Source: Blastococcus sp. (GTDB taxonomy: Bacteria > Actinomycetota > Actinomycetes > Mycobacteriales > Geodermatophilaceae). Taken from it: a stretch of DNA of 36,631 nucleotides. The DNA is taken from assembly GCA_025965715.1 (NCBI GenBank), contig JAOPWJ010000032.1:1-36631 (forward strand), written 5' to 3'. Position 1 is the stretch's first letter, and the number at the start of each line of letters is the position of its first letter. The notes beneath the pieces were generated by a model. The model was not told the DNA's origin, did no database searches, and was given only the letters and a program-made list of their open reading frames with translations. Below are positions 7,532 through 16,382 of this stretch, one piece after another. The translations under genes were made by a program, and so were the position numbers.

Positions 7532-10489
7532 TCAGCCGGCCGGCGTGAGGACGACGGTGAACATGGTGGCCCGGTTGCTGGCTGCAGGGACCGTCGCGGT
7601 CAGCCCACCCACCCCGCCGGCGGGGACGCCCACCCCACTGTCGGCGACCAGGGTGGCGATGTCACCCGAGCCGATGCCCGCCTGACTGTCGCGCACGGTG
7701 GCGCCGTCGCCACCGAAACTCCAGCTACGCGCGGCGGACTGCTTGTCCGACCACACCGACACGATCCAGCTCCCGGCCGCGGCGGTGGCCGAGGGGGTGG
7801 TGTGCGAGGTTCCGCCGATGTCGAGCGCGCCCGCCACCGAGGCCACCGGATCACCGGCCGAGACGCCGGAGTAGGCCAGCACCTGCAGGGTGACCTTCGC
7901 CTGCTGGGTCAGCGGGACGGTGAGCACCGTGCCCGCGTCGGCAGCTGTCGCCAGACGCGACCACAGCCGCGTGGTGATGTTCGTGCCGGAGGCCTGGGTG
8001 CCCTCTTCCACGAAGCCCGCCGGCGCGGCACCGGTGGCGTCGGAGTTCGTCGAGAGCACCAGCAGCAGGGCGTCACCGGCCTGCACCGAGGCCGGCACGG
8101 TGACCGACACCGACGTCACCGCCCGCGCCGAGGTGCCCGTCGCCGCGCGCAGGTTGATGCCCGTTCCCGCCGGCGGCGCGGTCACGGTCACGGTGCGCAC
8201 CGTCTGCGCGGTGGCGCCCCCGTCGTCGGTGACGGTGAGCGTGACCGGACGGCTGCCGTCACTGGGGAACGTGTGCGTCACCCGCACCCCGGCGCCGGTC
8301 GTCCCGTCGCCGAAGTTCCAGGCGTAGGCCGCGACGGTGCCGTCCCGGTCGGCCGAGCCGCCGGCGTCGAAGGAGCACACCAGCCCGGCGCAGGACGACT
8401 CGAACGCCGCCGTCGGCGCCTGGTTGGGGCCGCCGGGACCGAGGAACATCGCACGGGTCCGCCAGTCGCGGCCGCCGGAAGCCGGGCCCGGGGCGGCCAC
8501 TGTCACGACACCGCTGGGGGCACCGTCCACCAGCGCCACCTTGCGCAGTTCGCCCGTCGAGGAGGTGGCCCAGTAGAGCGTGTTCCCGGACACGAACGTG
8601 CCGGCGACGTCGGAGAAGCCGGTGGTGGCCGCCTGGTACTCGACCTGACCGACCACGCCGCTGTCGACCGAGAACGACCGGTAGAACAGCTGCGCGACGC
8701 CGCTCCGGGTGTAGTAGAGCCGGCCGTCCCGGAAGAACATGCCGGTGACACTGGGCAGCTGGCCGTAGAACGTCGGCCGGGCGCCGCGGTAGTAGACCGG
8801 CTGGCCGTTGCGTGTCGACCCCGTGGCGACGGTGCTCCAGTACGGGTCGTTGTATGGGTCGATCGCGGTCGCGGGGCCGTACGTCGTCCCGTCGAAGGTC
8901 CGCCGCCAGAGGTACCAGGTGCCCGCGGAGTCGGGGGCTCCGTAGAACAGCGTGTCGCCGGCCATGAAGGCGCCGCGCACTCCGCTCCACGCGACGCCAC
9001 CGGTGGGCACCACCTCGTCGGCGGCCACCGTCGCGCCGGTGAAGAACCGCGCCCGGACGTCGTTGGTGCCGGCGGCGGACGTGGCCGTCTGCCGCCCGGC
9101 CATGAAGACGTTGGCCGGCAGCGTGCCGGTGTCCTCCGAGGGCAGCGCGGCGCCGCCGGCCAGGGGGAAGTAGGCCAGCCGCGACCGGAGGTACTGACGG
9201 TTGCCGATGTACTCCGTGTCCATCCCGACGTAGAGACCCGTCGAGGTGGCCAGCATGGCCTGGGCACCGATGCCGCGCGGGCTCCGGCCGGGGTTCCACG
9301 ACAGCGGGATGCCGGTGCGCGGGTCCAGGGCGGCGAGGCCCGGCCGGGGCACCGCGCCGGCGCCGGCGGTGTCGGCTCCCGAGGGGTTGTTCATCCAGCG
9401 CTGGTGGCCGCCGACGTACACCGCTGTCCCGGTGATCTCGGTGGAGAAGAGCGTGTCACCCCCGGTGGCGGCGACCCATCGCGGCTGCACGTCCTGCCCC
9501 GTGGTGGCGACGTCCCAGCGGCTGGCGGAATCGCACAGGGTGCCGGCGTAGGGCGCCCCCGTGGTGACGATGACGAAGTACGAGCCGTCGGGTGCGAAGT
9601 CGAGGTCCCGGACGTAGCTGTCGAAGACCGCGGACTTGCACGCCGCTTCCAACCGGCGGGTGCGCCAGGTGGGGTCGACGGTCGGGCCGTTCGCGCCCAG
9701 GAGGACGATCATCGCCTGGTCGCGGACCAAGCCCTCGGCCTGCCGGAAGTTGCCGATGGCGGCCATGCGGCTGCCGTCCGCGGAGACGGCGATCTTCTCG
9801 ACACCGACCGGTGACTGTGCGGTACCGCGGTCGGGGTAGTTGTGGTGCTGGGCGACGTCCACGCCCAGGTAGTCGTCCAGGGCACCGCTCGTCGAGTCCA
9901 GGCTGGCCAGGCCGCCGTGGGCCACGCCGCCCACCGTGGTGAACTGCCCGGCCAGGATCAGCCGCCCGCCCGCGAGCGCCAGGTCGTTGATCGCGCCGTT
10001 CGGCTGGGGCGCACGGAATGCGGTGCGTTCCCCGGTGGCCAGGGACACCTGGACGACGTTGCGGGAGGACACCCCGTTCAGCTGGGTGAAGGTGCCGCCC
10101 AGGTAGACGTCGGCGCCGTCCGACCCCGCCAGCACGGCGCGGACCTCACCGTTGACCAGCGGGTCGAACCCTGGGTCCACCGCGCCGGTGACAGGATCGA
10201 AGGCGAAGACGTTGCTCCGCTGGTAGGTGGCGCCGCCGTTGGCCTTCACGTCCCGCACCTGACTGAAGACGCCGACCACCACGATCCGGTTGCCCACCTG
10301 CGCCAGGTCGAGCACCTTCTCCTCGACGGTGGACGAGCTGTCCAGGATCTGCGGCGTCCGGCCGTCCGGCAGCGCCGAGACGATCGAGGCCTGCGTGCCG
10401 CCCGCACTCGCCGAACCCGTCGCGACGGCTAGCGTGGCGAGGATCGCGGCGATCACCAGGCCGCAGACCAGCGTCGAACGTGCATGCAT
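7532..10489 (-). CDS. Secreted beta-propeller, PKD and C-terminal beta-sandwich protein, long paralog
   Basis: A 985-aa exported protein. A signal peptide occupies residues 1-29 (LVCGLVIAAILATLAVA to SASA). Residues about 35-687 are a propeller of VGGxFT-type blades, collinear with the short paralog downstream. Residues about 690-770 are a PKD domain (APTAAF, SADRDGTVAAYAWNFGDGT, LTVTDDGG). Residues about 778-985 form a Thr/Ser/Val-rich beta-sandwich (SVSVTVPASVQAGDALLLVL, ending FTVVLTPAG) of the kind appended to actinobacterial secreted proteins. The start is ATG at 10487-10489, with GGAGGG 9 nt upstream. It is divergent from the glycan operon, with a 268-bp shared upstream region, and is followed after 113 bp by the short paralog. 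A role in binding or organising surface glycan is inferred from position only. Confidence 0.83.
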   Translation of the reverse strand: MHARSTLVCGLVIAAILATLAVATGSASAGGTQASIVSALPDGRTPQILDSSSTVEEKVLDLAQVGNRIVVVGVFSQVRDVKANGGATYQRSNVFAFDPVTGAVDPGFDPLVNGEVRAVLAGSDGADVYLGGTFTQLNGVSSRNVVQVSLATGERTAFRAPQPNGAINDLALAGGRLILAGQFTTVGGVAHGGLASLDSTSGALDDYLGVDVAQHHNYPDRGTAQSPVGVEKIAVSADGSRMAAIGNFRQAEGLVRDQAMIVLLGANGPTVDPTWRTRRLEAACKSAVFDSYVRDLDFAPDGSYFVIVTTGAPYAGTLCDSASRWDVATTGQDVQPRWVAATGGDTLFSTEITGTAVYVGGHQRWMNNPSGADTAGAGAVPRPGLAALDPRTGIPLSWNPGRSPRGIGAQAMLATSTGLYVGMDTEYIGNRQYLRSRLAYFPLAGGAALPSEDTGTLPANVFMAGRQTATSAAGTNDVRARFFTGATVAADEVVPTGGVAWSGVRGAFMAGDTLFYGAPDSAGTWYLWRRTFDGTTYGPATAIDPYNDPYWSTVATGSTRNGQPVYYRGARPTFYGQLPSVTGMFFRDGRLYYTRSGVAQLFYRSFSVDSGVVGQVEYQAATTGFSDVAGTFVSGNTLYWATSSTGELRKVALVDGAPSGVVTVAAPGPASGGRDWRTRAMFLGPGGPNQAPTAAFESSCAGLVCSFDAGGSADRDGTVAAYAWNFGDGTTGAGVRVTHTFPSDGSRPVTLTVTDDGGATAQTVRTVTVTAPPAGTGINLRAATGTSARAVTSVSVTVPASVQAGDALLLVLSTNSDATGAAPAGFVEEGTQASGTNITTRLWSRLATAADAGTVLTVPLTQQAKVTLQVLAYSGVSAGDPVASVAGALDIGGTSHTTPSATAAAGSWIVSVWSDKQSAARSWSFGGDGATVRDSQAGIGSGDIATLVADSGVGVPAGGVGGLTATVPAASNRATMFTVVLTPAG

Positions 10490-10667
10490 GCGTGGTGACC
10501 CTCCGAAGTCGTGGGCCCGCCCCGTCATCCATCTGGAGCCCACTGATTCCCTGCAGCATTACAGAGAGTGGCGAGAGGATCCATCCCGTACCGGAAGTCT
10601 CGCCCGTCCGAGTGGCCGCAACGGGCGGAATGTGCCCCAACGGGAGCCGTCGGTGGTATTCACTGCC

Positions 10668-10673
10668 TAGGGT
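10668..10673 (+). promoter_or_regulatory. Candidate -10 hexamer of the glycan operon
   Basis: TAGGGT lies about 85 nt upstream of the Wzz-like start and is the only TANNNT of this form in the divergent spacer. It would drive the seven-gene operon 10758-19907. No clear -35 box is visible. The 10490-10757 spacer must also hold the promoter of the divergent propeller gene. Confidence 0.35.
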
Positions 10674-10757
10674 TCGGTCGAGGGACAGGGCCTGTACCAG
10701 CACATGTGCCTGACAGCAGGAGGGCGCTGATCTGCACCACAAGGGGGAGCGGGGCCC

Positions 10758-12707
10758 ATGCAGAACGGAACTGCCGCCAACGGTATGCGGCTAGGGGATT
10801 ACCTGGAGTTGCTGCGTCGGCAGTGGCTGACCGTGCTGATCTGCCTGGTCCTGGGTATCGGGCTGGCCATCGCCTACATCCAGTTCGCCCCCCGGGAGTA
10901 CCGCTCCCAGACCTCGGTCCTGGTCACCGCCACCGATCCCGGGAGCGCCGCGACGACGGACCGGGCCGTGGCCATCAATCTCGACACGGAGGCCCAGCTG
11001 GTGACCGCCACCGAAACGGTGGCCGTCGCCGCGAAGGCCCTCGGCGTTCCCGCCGACCAGGCGCGCCAGGTCGCCGACCGCGTGGGCGTCAGCGTGCCGC
11101 CGAACACCGAGATCCTCGACATCACCTACACCGGCGACACGGCGGCCTCGGCGCAGAAGGGCTCCCTCGCCTTCGCCCAGGCCTACCTCACCCAGCGCAG
11201 CGCCACGGCACAGGCTGCCCTGGACGCGCAGGACGCCAACCTCCAGGCGCGCATCGATGCGGTCAACGCGCAGCTGGCGGGGGTTCTCAAGGCCGGCGCG
11301 GCCATGCCGGCCGGCTCTCCCGAGCTCGCCCGTAACAGCGACCAGGCCGCCGGCCTCTACAGCCAGCTGGACACCTTGACCGCATCGCAGAACCGGGTGC
11401 GCTCCCAGACGATCACGCCTGGCCAGATCGTCACCCAGCCGGGGCTCCCCGACTCACCCAGCAGTCCCGACCCGCTGATCGCCACGGCGGCGGGCGTGCT
11501 CCTGGGTCTGCTCGCCGGGATCGGCCTGGCCGCCGTGCGCAACCGCAACGACGACGTGATCCGCACACCGGAGGACCTCTTCCAGCGCACCCGCGTGCCC
11601 GTCGCGACGGTGCTCTCCGAGCGCCTGCACGGGGGCGAGATCTCGGTCCTGCAGCCGCTGAGTGCCGACGGCCGCGGATACGCCCGGCTGCGCAATCTCG
11701 TCACCACGGGCCTCGACGAGAGCTCGCGCCGCGTCGTCCTCGTGACCGGGGTCCGTCGCGGTGGCGGCCCGGTCGCGGCGAACCTGGCCGCCTCGCTCGC
11801 GCGTGCCGGCGAGGAGGTCGTCCTGGTCTGCGCCGACGTCTTCGGAAGCACTGCCGACGCACTGCTGGGCAACGCCCCGGCTGACGGACTGGCCGAGGTG
11901 CTCGACGGCGAGCACCCGGTCGACGGCGTGCTGCGCACGTTCCCCGGGGTTCCGAGCCTGCGGATCCTCGGGCCCGGCCGCGACATCGACCGCGCGGATG
12001 CGCTCCTGCAGACCCGGAGCCCGCGCAAGCTGGTCGATCGGCTCCTGGGGACGGCGTCCTGCATCGTGATCGAGGCGCCGCCCACGACCGACAGTGCCGA
12101 CGCCCAGACGCTGGCCAACGTCGCCGACCTGGCGGTGCTGGTCGTCGAGGCCGGGCCGACGACGGCCCGCGAGGTCCTGGACGCCTGTGCGCAGCTCGAG
12201 TCGGTCGGCACTCCGGTGCTCGGCGCGGTGATCGCCCGGTACGGGCGCGACAGCAATCCCGACCAGCGGCCGCGCACGCCCACGGCGGAGGCCACGGCCA
12301 CGGCACAGCCGGGGTCGGGAGTCGAGGCCGGCTCGGAGGTCGAGGACTCCCCCGCCGACGGCGTTCCCCACACCGCGACGGTAGAACCCGCGACGGCTTC
12401 GTCCGAGGCCGCCGGCGACCGCGCGGCCGAGGAGGACGTCACCGAGGAACGGACTCCGGCACCCGCCGGGGCGACTCCGCCGACCGCGCCGGCGGTCGCG
12501 CAGGTGCCTGACCGGCCCGCCCCGCCGAACGGCGCCGGCCAGCCCACCGCCGGCGGCGCGACCGTGGCGGAAGCCACCCGGCTGGCGCAGACAGCGGGCA
12601 CCAACGGCACGGCCCCCAACGGGACAGCGCCCAACGGGACGGGCAGCCAGCCGGGAGCGCGCACCGAGCTCATCCCGCCGGGCGCCCGGGGCCCCGCTCC
12701 TCGATGA
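10758..12707 (+). CDS. Wzz-type chain-length/co-polymerase protein fused to a degenerate BY-kinase domain
   Basis: A 649-aa inner-membrane protein of the Wzz/CpsC-CpsD type, which normally governs polysaccharide chain length. Residues 12-43 hold the first membrane helix, about 44-238 the external domain, and about 239-261 the second helix. Residues about 305-500 have the fold of a bacterial tyrosine kinase (NLAASLARAGEEVVLVCAD). The Walker A region reads TGVRRGGGPVAANLA, without the Lys and Ser/Thr of GKST. Walker A' has VCAD for IDAD, and Walker B has VIEAPP for IIDTPP. The tail (about 500-649) is Ala/Pro/Thr/Glu-rich, has NGTAPNGTAPNGT repeats and contains no tyrosine, so the usual Tyr cluster is missing. 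GGGAG precedes the ATG at 10758. It is probably a structural pseudokinase. It overlaps the next gene by 4 nt (ATGA). Confidence 0.88.
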   Translation: MQNGTAANGMRLGDYLELLRRQWLTVLICLVLGIGLAIAYIQFAPREYRSQTSVLVTATDPGSAATTDRAVAINLDTEAQLVTATETVAVAAKALGVPADQARQVADRVGVSVPPNTEILDITYTGDTAASAQKGSLAFAQAYLTQRSATAQAALDAQDANLQARIDAVNAQLAGVLKAGAAMPAGSPELARNSDQAAGLYSQLDTLTASQNRVRSQTITPGQIVTQPGLPDSPSSPDPLIATAAGVLLGLLAGIGLAAVRNRNDDVIRTPEDLFQRTRVPVATVLSERLHGGEISVLQPLSADGRGYARLRNLVTTGLDESSRRVVLVTGVRRGGGPVAANLAASLARAGEEVVLVCADVFGSTADALLGNAPADGLAEVLDGEHPVDGVLRTFPGVPSLRILGPGRDIDRADALLQTRSPRKLVDRLLGTASCIVIEAPPTTDSADAQTLANVADLAVLVVEAGPTTAREVLDACAQLESVGTPVLGAVIARYGRDSNPDQRPRTPTAEATATAQPGSGVEAGSEVEDSPADGVPHTATVEPATASSEAAGDRAAEEDVTEERTPAPAGATPPTAPAVAQVPDRPAPPNGAGQPTAGGATVAEATRLAQTAGTNGTAPNGTAPNGTGSQPGARTELIPPGARGPAPR

Positions 12708-14242
12708 GCCGGGTCCGACCAGCCGCTCCCTACGGACCGATGGTCACCCGGCCGCTACTGGGCCGGGAGATCGGCGCACCGGCGCCCGGTGTCCCGGGCC
12801 AGGAAATCAGCCCGCCGGCACTCGGCGTGCCCGGCCGGCCCGGCCGGCCCGGCCGGCCCGGCTGGCCGCTGACCGCGCTGCTCGTGCTCTATCCGCTCTG
12901 GTGGGCGCTCGGCATGGGCACGCTCGCGGTGTTCCTGCTGGCGGTGCCCATGGCACTGCAGCTGTGGCGGCGGCGGCCGGTGATCGTCCCGCCGGGCTTC
13001 GGCCTGTGGCTGTTGTTCCTGGTGTGGGTGCTGGCCAGCACCATCATGCTGCCGCAGAATCCCCCGGGCACTCTGCCGGACACCGTCTCCGGCCGGTTCG
13101 TCTCCGTGGCGTTCAACCTCGCCGGATACCTCTCGGCCACGATCATCCTGCTGTACGCCGGAAACCTGACCGAGGAGGAGTTCCCCCGCCGCAGGCTCGT
13201 GCGCCAGCTCGGCTTCTTCTTCATGGTCGTGCTCGCCGGCGGCCTCCTGGGCACGTTCGCGGCGCGCTTCGAGTTCACCTCGGTCGTCGAGGTGCTGCTT
13301 CCGACGCAGGTGGCGCAGAACGGCTTCGTGCGCAGCCTCGTGCACCCCGCGGCCTCGCAGCTGCAGGACGTCCTCGGCTTCACGTCGCCGCGGCCGTCCG
13401 CACCGTTCGGCTACACCAACACGTGGGGCAACTGCCTGGCGCTGCTGCTGGGCTGGTTCGTCGTCAGCTGGCTGCGGGACGGCTCGGCCCGCCGGCGGCT
13501 GATCGGTCTCGTCGGGCTCGGCCTCACCGCCATCCCGGTCGTCTATTCGCTCAACCGCGGACTCTGGGCCGGCCTCGGCCTGATCGTCATCTTCATGGCG
13601 GTCCGGATGGCCATGCGCGGTCACCTCGCGCTGCTCGGCGCGCTGCTCGCCGGGCTGCTCCTGGCGGGGGCGCTCGTCGCTGCCTCACCCCTGGCGACCA
13701 TCGTCGAGGCGCGGTTCGACAACCAGAAGAGCAACGCGATCCGCGCGTTCACGCTCGACCGCACGCTCGACGTGGTGACCGAGTCGCCGATCCTCGGCTT
13801 CGGCGCGACCCGCGCGGCCCTCGGGAGCAGCAACTCCATCGCGGTGGGGGCCGACGCCAAGTGCCCGCGCTGCGGCAACCCGACCCTGGGCAGCAACGGG
13901 CAGCTGTGGCTGCTGCTGATCGCCCAGGGCCTCGGCGGCGCCGCGCTCTACATCGGTTTCTTCGTCCGGTCCCTCTGGGCCTACCGCCGGGACCGCACAC
14001 CGATCGGCGACGCCGGGCTGCTCGCCCTCGCCCTGCCGCTGTTCTTCATGCTGGTCTACAACGCGCTGACCATGCCGCTGGTGATCTCGTTCCTCTCCCT
14101 CGCACTGCTCTGGCGCAACCGGCAGGAGAACGCCCGGCAGGAGAACGCCGGGCAGGAGAGCCCCCAGGCAGACAGCGCACTGATGACCGCCCCCGCGGCA
14201 GCCCTCGCGGGGCCGGTGCGCATGCGGCAGGGCCGGCCGTGA
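12704..14242 (+). CDS. O-antigen ligase / Wzy polymerase-like membrane protein
   Basis: A 512-aa protein with roughly ten to twelve membrane helices and the Wzy_C/O-antigen-ligase pattern: FGYTNTWGNCLALLL (235-249) and SLNRGLWAGLGL (282-293) ahead of a large outer loop. Such proteins polymerise lipid-linked repeat units or transfer finished glycan to an acceptor; sequence does not tell which. The outer loop has an unusual CPRCG (387-391). The N-terminus carries PGRPGRPGRPGW, from a 9-bp DNA repeat. The C-terminal tail has RQENARQENAGQE repeats. The start is ATG at 12704, overlapping the Wzz-like stop (ATGA). Its own stop overlaps the next start (GTGA). Confidence 0.86.
   Translation: MSRVRPAAPYGPMVTRPLLGREIGAPAPGVPGQEISPPALGVPGRPGRPGRPGWPLTALLVLYPLWWALGMGTLAVFLLAVPMALQLWRRRPVIVPPGFGLWLLFLVWVLASTIMLPQNPPGTLPDTVSGRFVSVAFNLAGYLSATIILLYAGNLTEEEFPRRRLVRQLGFFFMVVLAGGLLGTFAARFEFTSVVEVLLPTQVAQNGFVRSLVHPAASQLQDVLGFTSPRPSAPFGYTNTWGNCLALLLGWFVVSWLRDGSARRRLIGLVGLGLTAIPVVYSLNRGLWAGLGLIVIFMAVRMAMRGHLALLGALLAGLLLAGALVAASPLATIVEARFDNQKSNAIRAFTLDRTLDVVTESPILGFGATRAALGSSNSIAVGADAKCPRCGNPTLGSNGQLWLLLIAQGLGGAALYIGFFVRSLWAYRRDRTPIGDAGLLALALPLFFMLVYNALTMPLVISFLSLALLWRNRQENARQENAGQESPQADSALMTAPAAALAGPVRMRQGRP
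12830..12865 (+). repeat. In-frame 9-bp tandem repeat encoding PGR units
   Basis: Three perfect copies of CCCGGCCGG followed by one variant copy (CCCGGCTGG) encode PGRPGRPGRPGW in the cytoplasmic N-terminus of the ligase-like protein. The unit is in phase with codons, so gain or loss of units would change length without a frameshift. Confidence 0.85.
14120..14160 (+). repeat. In-frame 15-bp repeat encoding RQENA units
   Basis: CGGCAGGAGAACGCC occurs twice in tandem (14120-14134, 14135-14149), followed by a partial third copy. It encodes RQENARQENAGQE in the hydrophilic C-terminal tail of the ligase-like protein. Confidence 0.75.
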
Positions 14243-15480
14243 CCGACGACCGCCTGCAGCACCTGCAGGACGTCGGGCGCCTTCTGTGGCCGGACCCCCT
14301 CGAGCTGCGGATCGGCGGTAGGGCGCCCCTCGACGGCGCCGTCCACCGCGAGTACCTGCTGCTGCCCAACGGCCGCCGTCCCCGGTTGCTGGTTCCCCGC
14401 GGACGGCGAGCTGCCACGGGCGCGCTGCGCGGATACGGCGTGGGCCGCGGACGCTCGGCCCGCTGGCAGGCCGCCGGGCTCGCACTGGGCATGGCCACCG
14501 GGCTGGCGCCACTGGTGCTGCGTGACCGGCTACGGCTCGTCGGCACCGGGGGCACGTCGATCGGCGGCGCGGCGTCCATCGAGTCGCACCTGGCGGAGGT
14601 GCTGGGCCGCGAGGTGCTGCTGAGCATGTATCTGGGCGCGCCTCGCGCCAACCGCAAGCCGGTGCTGCAGGTGCTCTCCCCGCAGGGCCGCACGCTGGCC
14701 TACGTCAAGGTCGGCGTCGACCCGCTCACGTGCCGTCTGGTCGGCGACGAGGCCGCGGCGCTCGAGACGCTGGCCGCGGCCGGGCTCCGGCAGTCGACCG
14801 TGCCCGCCGTGCTGCACAGCGGGCGCTGGAACGGCCTGGAACTCCTGGTGCAGTCACCGCTGCCGGTCGGCAGCAGCCGCGGCCGCCCCGACCGCGACCG
14901 AGTGGTGGCCGCGCAGGTGGAGGTCTCGGAGATCGGCCGGACCGCGGAGGGACCGCTGGCGGGGACGCCGTTCTGGGCGGCACTGACCGAGCGGATCGGC
15001 GGGCTGCCGGACACCCCTGCGGCCCGCACCCTGGCCGACCTGCGGACCGGGATGGAGAAGCGGTTCGGCGACGTTCCGCTGCGCCTGGGCGCCTGGCACG
15101 GCGACTGGACACCGTGGAACACCGCACTGGCCGGCGACCAGCTCCTCGTCTGGGACTGGGAGAGGTTCGCCGCACCGGTGCCGGTCGGCTTCGACGCGGT
15201 GCACTGGATGCTGCAGACCGACCTGGTCAACCGTCTGGCCGATCCGAGTGAGTCCACCCGGCGTTCCCTGGCTTCGGCACCCACCGTGCTGGAACCCTTC
15301 GGAATGACCACCGAGCAGGCACGGGCGACCGCTGTCTGCTACTTCGCCGAGCTGGCGACCCGGTACCTGGCCGACCGCCAGGTGGAGGCCGGGGCCCGGC
15401 TCGGGGACGTCGGCGAATGGCTGCTCCCGGCCATCGGTGCGGCACTGGACGGCGAACGAGACGGAAGAGGCACGGAATGA
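14239..15480 (+). CDS. APH/choline-kinase-fold phosphotransferase, probable sugar or lipid kinase
   Basis: A 413-aa soluble protein. The C-terminal half has the aminoglycoside-phosphotransferase kinase core: Lys157 in LAYVKVG, a catalytic loop AWHGDWTPWN (285-294; Asp289, Asn294), and a metal-binding Asp306 in VWDWERF. The N-terminal ~150 residues are Arg/Leu-rich and I do not recognise them. Given its place inside the operon, it more likely phosphorylates a small glycan precursor or decorates the polymer than confers drug resistance; that is inference. The start is GTG at 14239, overlapping the upstream TGA (GTGA). The stop overlaps the next ATG (ATGA). Confidence 0.8.
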   Translation: MTDDRLQHLQDVGRLLWPDPLELRIGGRAPLDGAVHREYLLLPNGRRPRLLVPRGRRAATGALRGYGVGRGRSARWQAAGLALGMATGLAPLVLRDRLRLVGTGGTSIGGAASIESHLAEVLGREVLLSMYLGAPRANRKPVLQVLSPQGRTLAYVKVGVDPLTCRLVGDEAAALETLAAAGLRQSTVPAVLHSGRWNGLELLVQSPLPVGSSRGRPDRDRVVAAQVEVSEIGRTAEGPLAGTPFWAALTERIGGLPDTPAARTLADLRTGMEKRFGDVPLRLGAWHGDWTPWNTALAGDQLLVWDWERFAAPVPVGFDAVHWMLQTDLVNRLADPSESTRRSLASAPTVLEPFGMTTEQARATAVCYFAELATRYLADRQVEAGARLGDVGEWLLPAIGAALDGERDGRGTE

Positions 15481-16382
15481 CACTCACTGCGACGCTGCGT
15501 CGATCGCCGGCGTTGAAGCGAGCCGTGCAAGCGGTCACCCGGAGCGCGGGGCTGGCCACCAGCCGGTGGCGGATGACGCCTGGCTTCCTCATCATCGGCG
15601 GCCAGCGCTGCGGCACGACGTCGATGTACCGGACGCTGAGCCAGCACCCCGCCGTCCTCAAGGCCGTGCGGCACAAGGGTGTGCACTACTTCGACACCGA
15701 CTACGACCACAGCATGGCCTGGTACCGGGCGCACTTCCCGCTCGAGCGCACCGCCGCGGCGGTGGAGCGCCGGACCGGCGTCCGTCCGCTCACGTTCGAG
15801 TCGAGCCCCTACTACGGCTTCCACCCGCTGTCCGCCGAGCGCATCGACCGCGACCTGCCCGGCGTCAAGGTGATCGTGCTGCTCCGCGACCCGGTGGAAC
15901 GCGCCTACTCGGCGCACGCGCACGAGCTGGCCCGCGGCTTCGAGGACCAGGAATTCGAGAAGGCGCTGGCCCTCGAGGAGACCCGGCTGGCCGGTGAGGC
16001 CGAGCGGCTGGTCGCCGAGCCGCACTACGTCAGCCACGCCCACCAGCACCAGGGCTACCTGCAGCGCGGGCGCTACGTCGACCACCTGCAGCGGCTGGAG
16101 AAGGTGTTCGGCCGCGACCGCATGCACGTGGTGGACAGCCACCGCTTCTTCACCGACCCGGAGCCCGTCTACGACGCCGTCCTGGAGTTCCTCGGCCTGC
16201 CGCACACCGGCTACCCGCTGTTCGAGCAGCACAACGCCCGACCCCGCTCCCCGATGCCGGCCGAGCTGCGCAAGCGGCTGGAGGCGCACTTCGAGCCCTA
16301 CGACGAGCGACTGGTCTCCTGGCTCGGACACCCGGTGAGCTGGCGCCCCTCCGTCGACCGATCGGAACCACTTCCCAGGTGA
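15477..16382 (+). CDS. Sulfotransferase 1 (heparan-sulfate-sulfotransferase-like)
   Basis: A 301-aa PAPS-dependent sulfotransferase. The 5'-phosphosulfate loop is IIGGQRCGTTSMY (39-51). The 3'-phosphate-binding segment is VLLRDPVERAYSAHAHE (134-150, with Arg137 and Ser145). A downstream GYLQRGRYVDHL block is typical of glycan N/O-sulfotransferases related to the NDST group. It would transfer sulfate to a sugar hydroxyl or amine of the glycan. The start is ATG at 15477, overlapping the kinase stop. The first ~33 residues are basic and amphipathic. The stop overlaps the flippase start (GTGA). Family call is strong; acceptor unknown. Confidence 0.9.
   Translation: MTLTATLRRSPALKRAVQAVTRSAGLATSRWRMTPGFLIIGGQRCGTTSMYRTLSQHPAVLKAVRHKGVHYFDTDYDHSMAWYRAHFPLERTAAAVERRTGVRPLTFESSPYYGFHPLSAERIDRDLPGVKVIVLLRDPVERAYSAHAHELARGFEDQEFEKALALEETRLAGEAERLVAEPHYVSHAHQHQGYLQRGRYVDHLQRLEKVFGRDRMHVVDSHRFFTDPEPVYDAVLEFLGLPHTGYPLFEQHNARPRSPMPAELRKRLEAHFEPYDERLVSWLGHPVSWRPSVDRSEPLPR

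Noticed and set aside
14239-15480. Aminoglycoside resistance gene
   Set aside because: The kinase core is APH-like, but the N-terminal half does not match known resistance enzymes and the gene is translationally coupled inside a glycan operon.
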